DNA from: Myxocyprinus asiaticus | Taxonomy: Eukaryota; Chordata; Actinopteri; Cypriniformes; Catostomidae | Length of the DNA: 64,000 nucleotides | NCBI RefSeq assembly: GCF_019703515.2 | Contig: NC_059374.1 | Span: 21,570,595 to 21,634,594, forward strand | Direction of reading: 5' to 3' | Shown: positions 37,901 to 46,319 of the stretch, piece after piece | Position numbering within the stretch: position 1 is the stretch's first letter | Layout: each line of letters opens with the position of its first letter | Position numbers and translations under genes: made by a program | Notes under the pieces: model-generated | The model's database searches: none | The model's input: the letters and a program-made list of their open reading frames with translations, nothing else | Told to the model about the DNA's origin: nothing

Positions 37901-39629
37901 TATTCAGGCACCTGTTGGCATCCCAGAAGTCCAGACAGCTCTCCATGTAGGGCAGCAGGCGCACCAACAAGCCACATTTTAAGCATTTACGATCAGCTCC
38001 CTGATCTTTGCCATGTTGCTCATGGGACCTGGGCCCTCCAGTTACCAGAACTGGGCCCTAAAATATCCCAAGGCACAGGAATGCAAACTAACCATATATC
38101 ATTTGTCAGCATTTCTGCATATCACACGTTTTTTGTTTTTTTTTTCCTCCCCAATTGCTCAATTCCCAATGCACTCTAGGTCCTCGTGGTGGCGTAGTGA
38201 CTCACTTCAATGCGGGCGGTGGAGTACGAATCTCAGTTGCCTCCGTGTCTGAGACAGTCAATCCGCTCATCTTATCACGTGGCTTGTTGAACGCGTTGTC
38301 GCAGAGACATAGCGTGTGGAGGCTCAAGCTAATCTCCGCGGCATCCACGCACAACTCACCACATGCCCCACCAAGAGCGAGAACCACATTATAGCGACCG
38401 CGAGGAGGTTAACCCCATGTGACTCTACCCACCCTAGCAACAGGGCCAATTAGTTTCTTAGGAAGCCTGACTGGAGTCACTCAGCACGCCCCAAACTTGC
38501 GACTCCAGGTGTGGTAGTCAGTGTCTTTACTTGCTGAGCTACCCAGGCCCCCCTTATCAGACATGTTTTTGTCTTGACCACGTTATTTTTTCAAACCTCC
38601 CATGAGAACAGAGAAAGCAGCTTGAGCTTGAAGTTACAGTACATCAGCCATGTTTAATCAACAGCTAAATCACACCCAACCCCCCCACCCCCCCACCCCC
38701 ACTTCCTTTTTTTTTTTTGCATTTACTTCTGTGGTCTTAACTGAAGCTTTGCAGATGAGAATACTTGTTAAACACTTAATATCAAATAAATTATTGTTGG
38801 CTTTTCAGGCAAATCTTTTGGAATCTGTGATTACATCAATATTATATACACAAAAATACAATCTCCAAAATTATACCAAAATATTTTTACTATGGAAACA
38901 TAAGAAGATAATTCAAAGTTTCACCACATGTATCCTATGTGAGTCTGGCCCACAGCATGAAAGGTTCACGCCCTTGATGTTTGTTCAATCAAAAAATATT
39001 TTGAAATTTACTTGTGCAATAAATATGATTCATAACATGGAAAAATAAATCACATTTTGCATAGCTTTAAATGTAATCAGCAAAGTAATTTACACTACAT
39101 TCTGTATTCATATAATGCGACACCTACTTAATATTTGAGGCACGTTGCTTTAATAGGTGCACGTGGATATGGTGATTTAAAACTACGTCCCACTTTGACA
39201 AAATACTTGCACTATTAGATAGCCTACTCGATTACTGAATCTTACAAATGAAACATTACACCATTTCCACACGAGCGCATTTTTCAGCAACGCCGTTTGG
39301 TGCTGGTATATCAGTATTATCTTTAAATAATCACATAATTTGTTAAATACATTCATTCAATTACCATTTTCCCCCTCATTTTTCTTCATTTTTATTTGCC
39401 TAATATTATTCTTAGCTACAAGAGGACTCACCCTTCCCAAATACAGCTCGTCAAGTCCAGTATCTATCCACTTTTCCACATCTAAGCGCCTCTGAAGTTC
39501 CTTTCTGTTATATTTTACCGTGACACGCGCTTGTCTCTTCTGCACGCTCAATCCACCTTCCCTGCCGGCACCTCGGTTCGGTGAGTGGACTTTGTTGTTA
39601 TAACGTCTCCCCATCCGATTCGCAGCCAT
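21012..39629 (-). CDS. ppp1r14a: Protein phosphatase 1 regulatory inhibitor subunit 14A (CPI-17), four coding exons
   Basis: CPI-17 family proteins, when phosphorylated by PKC or ROCK, inhibit the PP1 catalytic subunit of myosin light-chain phosphatase in the cytosol and so sensitise smooth muscle to calcium. Joining minus-strand exons 39629-39432, 24220-24140, 22237-22205 and 21146-21012 gives 148 codons plus TGA, about the length of the mammalian protein. Every junction is GT-AG and phase 0. The protein carries the family signature ARVTVKY (residues 34-40); Thr37 matches the activating Thr38 of mammalian CPI-17. It is followed by KELQRRLDVEKWID, the acidic NIDELLDL stretch in exon 2 and FITELVNKLHGL in exon 4. 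The start was chosen because it gives the family N terminus (MAANRMG), but the frame stays open upstream to an ATG at 39704. Intron 1 is 15.2 kb and repeat-rich. Paralogues 14B and 14C are less likely given the QRRLDVEKWID match and the spint2 neighbour, judged from memory. Confidence 0.93.
22205..22237 (-). CDS. ppp1r14a: ppp1r14a coding exon 3 (33-nt micro-exon)
   Basis: This exon has 11 codons (DILNTCGNNTE) between a strong acceptor (CTTTTTCTTACAG) and the donor GTAAGT. It is in phase and aligns with the short exon encoding the helix-helix link (human LLKSCGKPVE, from memory). It is too short to be found by ORF length. Confidence 0.88.
22316..22371. repeat. Left part of an interrupted CCAGC foldback repeat
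   Basis: CTGCTGAAAAGACCAGCTTA and following words match the CCAGC-type repeat at 15185. The repeat resumes at 23875-24110 after an inserted element. Confidence 0.5.
22933..22985. repeat. (TAA)n microsatellite
   Basis: A run of TAA/ATT trinucleotides. A second short TAA run lies at 23096-23115. Confidence 0.85.
23128..23603. mobile_element. TTAA-ended MITE
   Basis: TTAAAGGTGCAGTATGTAAC on the left and CTGCACCTTTAA on the right form inverted ends that include TTAA. The interior is GC-richer, has no transposase and is open by chance in several frames. Confidence 0.7.
23875..24110. repeat. Right part of the interrupted CCAGC foldback repeat
   Basis: TACTGGTTAGTGCTGGTCTA, GAAACCAGCATCC and related words continue the repeat begun at 22316. 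It ends about 30 bp before ppp1r14a exon 2. Confidence 0.5.
24140..24220 (-). CDS. ppp1r14a: ppp1r14a coding exon 2
   Basis: This exon has 27 codons in phase 0, with acceptor CAG before 24220 and donor GTATTT after 24140. It encodes EEEMPEEVNIDELLDLQSDE followed by ERTQKLK, matching the acidic helix region of CPI-17 proteins. It continues exon 1 (...ELYLGR) without a frame change. Confidence 0.92.
24759..25174 (+). mobile_element. tRNA-derived SINE (copy 2), ppp1r14a intron 1
   Basis: It has a head with CTGGGTAACTCAGCGAG and GAGTTCGAATCCAGG, then the body AAGCAACCAAATTGGTCC and an A-rich tail. Target duplication TAACTATCCAG / TAAATATCCAG (24748-24758, 25175-25185; 10 of 11). It is antisense to the host gene. 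Confidence 0.88.
25600..26032 (+). mobile_element. tRNA-derived SINE (copy 3), ppp1r14a intron 1
   Basis: It has the same family head and body as copy 1. A perfect target duplication GTATGCATTGAA lies at 25588-25599 and 26033-26044. It is antisense to ppp1r14a. The 61-codon frame within it is a by-product. Confidence 0.9.
26045..29277. other. Intron 1 sequence of ppp1r14a without recognised features
   Basis: Mostly unique, AT-rich sequence. I see no coding exon, RNA gene or repeat terminus. As the longest repeat-poor block of intron 1 it is the most likely place for intronic regulatory DNA (inference). Confidence 0.4.
29278..29963. mobile_element. Foldback MITE (copy D), ppp1r14a intron 1
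   Basis: The left end TTTAAAGGCATAGTTCACAC and right end TTTTTGGGTGAACTATCCCT are inverted. The arms hold AGAAGAATATTTCAGCTCTG. The centre has TCACCACCTACTGG (29636-29649), a CTCF-like core on the minus strand with its CpG decayed. Confidence 0.75.
30573..30984 (+). mobile_element. tRNA-derived SINE (copy 4), ppp1r14a intron 1
   Basis: The family head (CTGGGTAGCAC, GAGTTCGAATCCAGG) and body are present. Target duplication AAACATGGACTCTTTC / AAACATGGACACTTTC (30557-30572, 30985-31000; 15 of 16). The 124-codon minus-strand frame across it is not a gene. Confidence 0.9.
31001..32330. other. Intron 1 sequence without recognised features
   Basis: AT-rich sequence with no supported element. Confidence 0.4.
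32331..32998. mobile_element. Foldback MITE (copy E), ppp1r14a intron 1
   Basis: TTTAAAGGGATAGTTCATCC on the left and TTGGGTCAACTATCCCTTTA on the right form inverted ends with TTAA-like borders. The centre has an intact TCGCCACCTACTGG at 32673-32686, i.e. CCAGTAGGTGGCGA on the minus strand. Confidence 0.78.
33000..33685. other. Intron 1 sequence with a MITE fragment
   Basis: TTTAAAGCTGAAGTATGTAA near 33510 looks like the left end of a dispersed repeat. No clear right end is seen. The Sleeping Beauty-like element follows directly. Confidence 0.35.
33686..35272 (+). mobile_element. Sleeping Beauty-like Tc1 transposon, ppp1r14a intron 1
   Basis: The left end CAGCTGAAGTCAGAAGTTTA and right end GACTTCAACTT are flanked by TA. 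An inner direct repeat GGTCAGAAGTTTACAT appears near 33890, as in IR/DR elements of salmonid and cyprinid Tc1 transposons. A broken transposase lies between. It is about 1.59 kb, close to full length. Confidence 0.9.
34075..35051 (+). pseudogene. Sleeping Beauty-like transposase pseudogene
   Basis: Segments in shifted frames are recognisable: the paired-like DNA-binding part (34121-34339, HKSGSSLGAISKCLKVPRSS), a central part with the first catalytic region near 34500-34660, and the C-terminal part (34719-35051, DTDPKYTSKVVAKWLKDN, ENLWAELKKHV, ending GNATKY). Frameshifts and stops break it. Confidence 0.85.
35275..36506. other. Intron 1 sequence; G-run at 35955
   Basis: It contains repeat-like AGGCAGCTACCTATTTAGGC and a run of about 13 G followed by CGCGGCGG at 35955-35975. 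No gene is recognised. Confidence 0.4.
36507..37048 (-). mobile_element. Deleted Tc1/mariner element with transposase remnant
   Basis: The ends CACTCACTGAGCACTTTAT and (inverted right) CACTCACAGAGCATTTTAT are flanked by TA. On the minus strand the interior encodes remnants of a Tc1 transposase N terminus (VYSEWCQKHPVSCSS, NGEWQDWFELTERLR in mixed frames). A relative lies at 58478-58822 in spint2 intron 6. Confidence 0.8.
37049..38130. other. Intron 1 sequence without recognised features
   Basis: It has a poly(T) at 37500 and otherwise unique-looking sequence. The open frame at 37799-38179 has no family support. Confidence 0.4.
38131..38553 (-). mobile_element. tRNA-derived SINE (copy 5), reverse orientation, ppp1r14a intron 1
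   Basis: Reading on the minus strand, the head starts GGGGGGCCTGGGTAGCTCAG at 38553 and the body follows to an A-rich tail (T-rich on plus) near 38131. Imperfect flanks TATCACACGTTTTT and TATCAGACATGTTTTT may be the target duplication. It is sense to ppp1r14a, unlike the other intronic SINEs. Confidence 0.88.
38554..39431. other. Intron 1 sequence next to exon 1
   Basis: A C-rich patch (38675-38700) and T-run precede AT-rich unique sequence. No coding exon is recognised. It adjoins the first exon and may hold promoter-proximal elements. Confidence 0.35.
39432..39629 (-). CDS. ppp1r14a: ppp1r14a coding exon 1
   Basis: This exon has 66 codons. ATG is at 39629-39627 and the exon ends in AGG at 39432, followed by donor GTGAGT. 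It encodes the basic N terminus and the inhibitory phospho-site region with Thr37. An in-frame ATG at 39704 would add 25 residues (MSARPRARLF...) with no similarity to the family as I remember it, so that stretch is read as 5' UTR. Confidence 0.93.
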
Positions 39630-39782
39630 CTTCAGACTGACCGTCGGATGGACACTTGCATACAAATAATTGACGAAGAGTCTGGCACGAGGGCGTGCTG
39701 ACACCTCCAGAGTGCAATAGAGTGCGCTCTGCCACAGGGTCCTAGTGCTGCGAAGTTGCTGTCTTACTTGCTATATTCAACT

Positions 39783-39825
39783 TATCCCCAAAATAACCAT
39801 TTTATATTTGTGTACCGCACAAAAA

Positions 39826-39910
<85 letters not shown>

Positions 39911-39952
39911 TTTTTTTTTTGTGCGGTACACAAATATAAAATGGTTATTTTG

Positions 39953-39958
<6 letters not shown>
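39783..39958. repeat. Perfect inverted repeat around (A)n(AT)n, upstream of ppp1r14a
   Basis: The left arm 39783-39830 (TATCCCCAAAATAACCATTT ... GTGTACCGCAC plus A-run) and right arm 39911-39958 are exact reverse complements over about 48 bp. They are separated by an A-run and (AT)n. This lies 154 bp or more upstream of the ppp1r14a ATG. It could form a long hairpin or cruciform, or reflect an assembly error in the AT tract. Confidence 0.85.
39841..39907. repeat. (AT)n microsatellite
   Basis: About 33 AT units inside the inverted repeat. Tyr-Ile ORFs on either strand are artefacts. Confidence 0.95.

Positions 39959-40028
<70 letters not shown>
39956..40028. repeat. (AT)n microsatellite
   Basis: About 36 AT units immediately beyond the right arm of the inverted repeat. 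Confidence 0.95.
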
Positions 40029-40031
<3 letters not shown>

Positions 40032-40141
40032 GTAATATCACACCAAATTATATGATAAATATGATTATAATAAAAACAGAATAATAAGAATTGATTCTAA
40101 AATGGTTAGCAAAAAAGAAATACACCATCCATGATGAAAAA

Positions 40142-40146
<5 letters not shown>

Positions 40147-40196
<50 letters not shown>
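40147..40196. repeat. (AT)n microsatellite between A-runs
   Basis: About 25 AT units between AAAAAAAAATT and GTAAAAAAAAAA, the third such tract within 350 bp. Confidence 0.95.
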
Positions 40197-40199
<3 letters not shown>

Positions 40200-40799
40200 A
40201 AAAAAAAAATTCACTCGTGCAATGTAACACTGAATTAAGCAATGCTTTTAAAAGTGTATTGGTATTTCAATGCTTTTTTTAACGTACTTAGTCATGCACT
40301 ACATGATACACGTAAGTCTTCCACAGGGAAGCTTAATGCATAATATGTAGTCTGTTACATATCACCTTGCTTTAATGGCGATAGAAACTAGTTATAGAGC
40401 TGCGCACGCAGAGCTGAACAATTGGTGCACAAAACAACGGTGACGGTAACAATCAAGAGATAATTTTTTTGATCATGAACGGGTAATTATGAGTAGAAAA
40501 TGAACTTCAGATTACACAAAACAAGTTACCAAACGTAACAACAAAATCAGCAATAAAATCAGAGTACACTGATGAGCCAAATCATTATGACCACTAACAG
40601 GTGAGGCGAATAACGTTGATCATCTCCTAACAAGGCCACATGTCAAGGTCTGGGGAGATTAGATGGTAAGCAAACAATCAGTTCCCTATCGATTCAGTTC
40701 ACTCGACATTGCATTTGGAAGCTATGGGGAAAATCCCTAGATGAAGCCCTTGTATCATTAGGCCAATCTTATGATTGGCAATGATGTTTAAGCTCCGCC

Positions 40800-40830
40800 C
40801 ATTTAGGCAGCATTTGCCCTATATAAGTGG
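40800..40830 (+). promoter_or_regulatory. TATA-type promoter of the DIRS element (candidate)
   Basis: CCCTATATAAGTGGGCGC lies about 120 bp inside the left terminal repeat, upstream of the gag remnant, a plausible place for the element's own promoter. Confidence 0.45.
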
Positions 40831-41159
40831 GCGCTCAAACATCATTTCTTCAGAATTCTTTCTTCAAGACTGACATCGTCTCGTCTTGACTACGACATTC
40901 ATCGACATTCACACTCATCTTAATCAGCCCGCTCTTCACCATCGACGGACACCCTTCAGTGGACGGGATTCCTTGCAGATGCATCAGGACGTTCTTCGCC
41001 TGAATCCAGTGCCTGCAGCGAAGATTCACTCGACCCCTCTAGTGTTCCAGTGAGGAAGTCTCTCCGCTTTGCTGCCGGATCAGGTTCTTCGCTCAGCGAG
41101 ACATCTACCCGCTTCCCACAGCATCCAGGCAGGAGTTGTATCCTTTCAGTATATATAAT

Positions 41160-41795
41160 ATAATTCCGTCCAAGTGATGTAAAACACACAAAAGAGCCGC
41201 TTGTGTGTATGCGTCTTTTTAAAGATGTCGTATTGCAAGTGTTCCTGTGAGCGACACATCACTCTGTCAGACCAACATGAGAGCTCCATTTGCTGCCTGG
41301 GCCGCACCCACGCCGAAGCAACTCTCATGGGGACAGACTGCCCTCACTGTGAGGACATGAGTCTCTAGACGCTCCGCTCTAGTGTCGCCCTCGTTCTGAG
41401 GGACGATTTCACCTCCTGTGCCCTACCGACCACTTCCTCTGTGTTAAGTCTCGAGGGACCACATGAGGGAGCACAGCGGGGCTGCGTGGTAGAGATAAAA
41501 GAACCCGAGGAGGATTCTGGCGCAAGCCCCACAAGCCCCTCGTTCTTCCCATGCAGCGTCTTTGCCAGTGCAGTACGCACATGTCGACCTCCGGCCCTCT
41601 ATGAATGAGCCAGATGTTGTCGTATTCGGCGGGTCTGACGATGATAATGATGCTGTGTCCCTCGTAACATTGGAGAATGGTCCATGGAGGATGTTGCAGC
41701 CCCTCCCCCCGGATAGGGTGAGGAGCGCACACTGGCCATTGACACGAGTTACTCCGCATCATTGCGCAGGCGGTCAAGGAGCTCGGCCTTGAGTG
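41160..41795 (+). pseudogene. DIRS gag-like remnant
   Basis: In mixed plus-strand frames it reads a Cys/His-rich block (about 41225-41370: CKCSCERHITLSD, CCLGRTHAEA, CPHCEDMSL) and, near 41740-41795, RIIAQAVKELGLEW. Both look like conserved parts of fish DIRS gag proteins, from memory. Stops and frameshifts separate them. Confidence 0.6.
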
Positions 41796-41939
41796 GTCGC
41801 CTCCTGTCCTCTCTCTTATGTTTGCACGCTCATAAACCATACCTTAGTGTACTTATTAACTTTCGCTCAGACCATTCTTGAGAATTTGTCTTGCTTCCCC
41901 ATTTCACACACTGTGCACAACTGCTTCCCAATGGTGAGC

Positions 41940-43046
41940 GACAAATATGGATTTCCCCCGGTAAGTCGCCTCCACTCTGTCATCAGCAAAGTCCGAGAGG
42001 ACAAGGAAACGGTTCTGTTGGTTACAGCAAAATGGCCCAACCAGCCATGGTTTCCGGAAATTATGAAGATATTAGGCGGCCCTCCATGGGAAATACCGCT
42101 GAGGAGGGATCTGCTCTCTCAAGCGCAGGGCACGATTTGGCATCCTCAGCCGGAGCTGTGGAACCTACACGTATGGCCCCTGAATGGAGCACAGTGCATG
42201 AGCCGGAATTGGTTCAAAACTATAAGGAAATGCCGTGCGTTTGCAGATTGGTGCTCTTCACACAACAAAGACCCAGTGAATTGCTCCATAACGGAGATCC
42301 TTACATCCATTCAAGAGCGGTTGGATGCAGGTCTTACTCAGGTCTTAAGGTCTATGTAGCGACTATATCTGCATTTCATGCCCCAGAGGCTGGTTCCTCC
42401 ATAGGCAGACATGATCTGATCAAAAAGTTCCTTAGGGGAGCAAGGCACTTGAACTACCCTCACCCTGCTACAGTTCCAACATGGGACTTAAATCTGGTGC
42501 TGAGGGTGCTCACGAGCCCCCCGTTCGAACCATTGGAATCCATTGAGTTGCATATACTCTTTTAAAGACTGCACTGCTGTTGGCTCAGTAAAACGGGTTG
42601 GTGACATACAGGTGCTGTCGGTTAACAGTTTATGTTTGGAATTCGGTTGGGGGCTTTCAAAAGCCACCATCAAACCCAAAAAAGGCTATGTGCCTAAGGT
42701 GCTTTCCACACCCTTCAGGGCTTAGATTGTGCACCTACAAGCTTTCTCTTCTCCACCTTATAATTCGGATGAGGAGCAGTTAGCACATTTATTATGTCCC
42801 GTGCACACATTGCACATGTATGTGGAGCACACTCGCCAGTTTAGACTGTCAGATCAGCTCTTCATTTGTTATGGAGGACGAACAAATGGCATGTCCATCT
42901 CCAAACAATGGCTCTCTCACTGGATCGTTGATGCAATCGCCCTAGCTTATGAATCACAGGGCATTAGATGCCCTATTGGCATAAAGGTGCATTCAACTAG
43001 AGGCATGGCTTCCTCATGGGCTAATTATTCTGTGTGTATTATATGA
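41940..43046 (+). pseudogene. DIRS tyrosine recombinase pseudogene
   Basis: Plus-strand segments carry the end of the RT/RNase H region and its linker (WPNQPWFPEIMKILGGPPWE, LWNLHVWPLNG, 41990-42190). These are followed by recombinase parts: FADWCSSHNKDPVNCS (42240-42300), AFHAPEAGSSIGRHDL (42370-42430), SVKRVGDIQVLSVNSLCLEF (42580-42650) and HSTRGMASSWA (42985-43020), which holds the C-terminal active-site His and Arg. At least three frameshifts break the gene, and it stops before the nucleophile Tyr region. Confidence 0.82.
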
Positions 43047-43339
43047 GTTATATAGATACCCGAAGGGCCGTGACCTCGTATACACATTCTTCTAAGTGTT
43101 TCTACCCTGGTACATCTAGGGCATGACGCTACGTAGTGTGGCATGATGGGATGTTCAAATGCAATGTAGAGTGAACTGAATCAATAGGGAACGTCTTCGG
43201 TTACTCACGTAACCTTGGTTCCCTGAGACATTGCAAAACTTGGCCGCACTACTACATCAGAGTTTCATGTCTCATTCCCTTCAGCTCAGGGAACCGAGGT
43301 TACGTGAGTTACCAGAGACGTTCTCGTAGTCAACGTGTT

Positions 43340-43960
43340 GAATGCAGGAGAAATGGGCAGGAGTAAAGCCCTGAGTGACTTTGACAAGGGCCAAATTGTT
43401 ATGGCCAGATGACTGGGTCAGAGCATCTCTGAAACGGCAAGGCTTGTGGGGTGCTCCCGGTCAACAGTGGTGTGTACCTTCCAACAGTGGTCCGAGGAGG
43501 GACAAACCAGCAACCAGGGTGTTGGGTGCCCAAGGCCCAGCGATGCGCGAGGGCAATGAAGGCTATCCTGTCTGGTCTGGACCGACAGCAGGTCTACTGT
43601 GGCACAAGTCACAGAAAATTGTAATGATGGTTACGGGAGGAATGTGTCACAAAAAACAGTAAATCGCACCCTGCTGTGTATGGGGCTGAGTGGCCGCAGA
43701 CTGGTCAGAGTATCCATGATGACCACTGTCCACCGTCGAAAGTGCCTACAATGGGCATGTGAGTGTCAGAACTGGAGCTTGGAGCAGTGGAAGAAGTTCG
43801 CCTGGTCCGATGAGTTTTGTTTTCTTTTACATCACATGGACGGCTGTGTACATATGCAGTGTTTACCTGGGAAGTGATGGCACTAGGATGCACTGTGGGA
43901 AGACGACAAGCCGGTGGAGGGAGTGTGATGCTTTGGGCAGTGTTCTGCTGGGGTTACAGT
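43340..43960 (+). pseudogene. Tc1 transposase pseudogene (5' half)
   Basis: Frames at 43375-43662, 43599-43877 and 43759-43962 together cover the N-terminal DNA-binding region and the first third of the DDE core (WSLEQWKKFAWSDE). They are out of frame with each other and truncated at about 43960. Confidence 0.75.
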
Positions 43961-44099
43961 GATATTGTGTAAATATAGGGACAATAGTTATAGGGCAAAT
44001 TTTGTCAACTTAGGTAAATACTTTCGAGACATTAAGATATTCTTTTGAGTGACAAATTAAGATAATACTTATTCAAAAGAACCATTTCAGAAAAGGGAT

Positions 44100-45312
44100 A
44101 ACCAGATTCTGTTCATTTCAATCACATGTCAGTGGATTACCAGCTTTCTGACAGACAGGCAGCAGCTTGTGAGACAGCGGAAACTCACTTCCAGCACCTG
44201 TACAATCAGCACTGGTGCCCCCCAGGGATGTGTGCTCCCCCCACTACTCTTCTCCCTCTACACCAATGACTGCATCACCAAGGACCCCTTTGTCAAGCTC
44301 CTGAAGTTTGCAGACGACACCACTGTCATCGGCCTCATCCGAGATGACAAAGAGCCTGCACACAGAAGGGAGGTTGAACAGCTGGCTGTCTGGTGCAGTC
44401 AAAACAACCTTGAGCTGAACACGCTCAAAACGATGGAGATGATTGTGGACTTTAGGAGGAACACCCCAACACTGACCCCCCTCACCATTCTAAACAGCAC
44501 TGTGGCAGCAGTGGAGTCATTCAGGTTCCTGGGCACTACCATCTCAAAGGACCTGAAGTGGGAAACACACATTGACTCCATTGAGAAAAAGGCCCAGCAG
44601 AGGTTCTACTTCCTTTGCCAGCTGAGGAAATTCAACATGCCACAGGCGCTGCTGATACAGTTCTACTCAGCGGTCACTGAGTCTGTCCTCTGCACTTCAA
44701 TAACTGTCTGGTTTGGTTCAGCTCGAAATCAGACATCAGAAGACTACAAAGGACAATTCGGACTGCTGAGAGGATTATTGGTTGCCCCCTGCCCCCCCTT
44801 CAAGAACTATACACTTCCAGATTGAGGAAAAAGGCTGGAAAAATCACTCTGGACCCCACTCACCCTGCCCAATACCTTTTTGAACTGTTGCCTTCTGGCT
44901 GATGCTTCAGAGCTCTGAGCACCAGAAACTTCAGGAACAGTTTTTTTTCCCTCAGGCTATCCATTTAATGAACTGTTAAATTGCCCCATTGAGCAATAAC
45001 TATGTGCAATACACAGTTTAGTCTTTTTTTATAATTATCCAACACATCCAACCTCTTCTGCCATTTCATTCCTCTGGGAAAAAAAAAAACCATTTGCACT
45101 GTACATAACAGATTTGTATTTGCACTGTACATAACAGATAACAGATTTGTATTAGATTGCACTACATATGTGTATGTGTGTATGTACGTATGTGTATAAC
45201 TATTTTGTATTGTTTTTGTATTGTTGTACACTGGAAGCTCCTGTCACCAAGACAAATTCCTTGTATGTGTAAGCATACTTGCCAATAAAGCTGATTCTGA
45301 TTCTGATTCTAT
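44100..45312 (+). mobile_element. L2/CR1-like LINE, 5'-truncated
   Basis: The RT C-terminal half is followed by a 3' UTR ending in AATAAAGCTGATTCTGATTC repeats (45280-45312), the short 3' tandem repeat typical of CR1/L2 LINEs. The 5' part is absent, as usual for target-primed insertions. It lies between the truncated Tc1 element and an L1-like LINE. Confidence 0.8.
44169..44825 (+). pseudogene. LINE reverse transcriptase fragment (L2/CR1-like)
   Basis: An open frame of 218 codons with RT motifs TGAPQGCVLPPLLFSLYTND and KFADDTTVIGLI (catalytic Asp pair intact), then the thumb region (ESFRFLGTTISKDLKWETHI). N-terminal endonuclease and RT motifs 0-3 are missing. The frame is broken after 44825, though similarity continues. 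Confidence 0.85.
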
Positions 45313-45693
45313 ATCGTGAAAAAAGTTCATTCTCAGGAACATTTATGTACAGTTTATTTTGTTGCCCTAATTCCACAGTTTAAATATTTTAAACTGATAT
45401 CTGCTGCTATAAGCCCCAAATAGCTAAGAACTTTATATCTGCGTTTACCTTAGGAAGTTCTCTAAAAAAAATTAGCCATTGTTTACTTGTCTGTGAGCCT
45501 GCTTGTGTGAATAATCCAATGTTATATCTTTGATGTCCAGAACACAATATGCAGTGCCACAGGAAAAGCATGCTAAACAAATCATTCGAAAGTTATGGAC
45601 TGGGGAGTCATGTGATGCCATGTGAGGATCGGATGTGTGAACGGCGAGCTCTGTGTACTTTGCTAGTTTTAATACTTTTAATGACATAAACTG

Positions 45694-46319
45694 GTGAGAT
45701 TCGATACACTCTGTTCCATAACTGTTCTAGGAGGACAATATGTCAAAGAATTCATGAATTCTTCCATGAATGTCAAGAAACGGATTGATTACCTGGAGTC
45801 ATCGGAGAGGGAATTATCTGCTAATCCGCTAGCGACCAAGGTGGATTTGGAGTGTGTCTGGGAGAAGTTGGAGGACATGGAGAACCGTAGCCAGCGGAAT
45901 AACGTCCGTATCGTCGGAGTTCCTGAGGGAGCAGAGGGACAGGATATGTTGAAGTTCCTGGATGGGCTCTTTCTGAATCTACTCGACATAGCAGGCCATA
46001 AGCTGGAAATCGAATGAGCTCACAGGGTTCCTGCTCGGCGATCCACGGAGGGAGACCGGCCCGATCAATTCTGGCCAAATTTCTGAGATCACCCAATAAA
46101 GATCTTGTGTTACACGAGGCGAGGAATAAAGGAAGGAATTCTTGGAAGAACCACAGCATTTTCTTGTTCCCAGACTTAGTGAATTCGACAAGAGAGAAGC
46201 GTGATCGATTTAAGGAATGCAAGAAACTTTTACTTCAACGGAAGGTCGCCATTGCACTGATATTCCCGGCCAAATTGAGAATAGATGCTAAGGATGGCCG
46301 TAAATCATTCACATGTTGA
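45694..46319 (+). pseudogene. LINE ORF1 (L1-type RNA-binding protein) remnant
   Basis: The first frame (45694-46017) has a coiled coil followed by KLEDMENRSQRNNVRIVGVP, the hallmark of L1 ORF1 proteins. A second frame (46014-46319) continues with RSILAKFLRSPNKD and FPDLVNSTREKRDRFKECKK and LIFPAKLRIDAKDGRKSFT. One frameshift separates them. Confidence 0.8.

Larger units (their letters stand above)
40681..43322 (+). mobile_element. DIRS-like tyrosine-recombinase retrotransposon, internally deleted
   Basis: Inverted terminal repeats lie at 40681-40722 (GTTCCCTATCGATTCAGTTC...) and 43154-43192 (its complement, ending TCAATAGGGAAC). A second inverted pair (43190-43228 with 43285-43322, TACGTGAGTTACC / GGTTACTCACGTAACC-like) ends the element, as in the internal complementary region of DIRS elements. 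GTT occurs at both borders. Between them are a gag-type Cys-rich fragment, a short remnant of the reverse transcriptase region and a tyrosine recombinase. Most of the RT/RNase H is deleted. Confidence 0.85.
40567..43960 (+). mobile_element. Tc1-like transposon interrupted by a DIRS element
   Basis: The left end CACTGATGAGCCAAATCATT is preceded by TA. The left part stops at 40680 and resumes at 43323 as a continuous Tc1 sequence. Transposase remains on the plus strand (43340-43900) include the helix-turn-helix region, CQNWSLEQWKKFAWSDE (first catalytic Asp) and a later ...TTSRWRECDALGSVLLG-type frame. The right end is missing after about 43960. Confidence 0.85.

Noticed and set aside
41365..41840. 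Minus-strand ORFs of 71 and 143 codons
   Set aside because: They are antisense to the gag-like remnant of the DIRS element.
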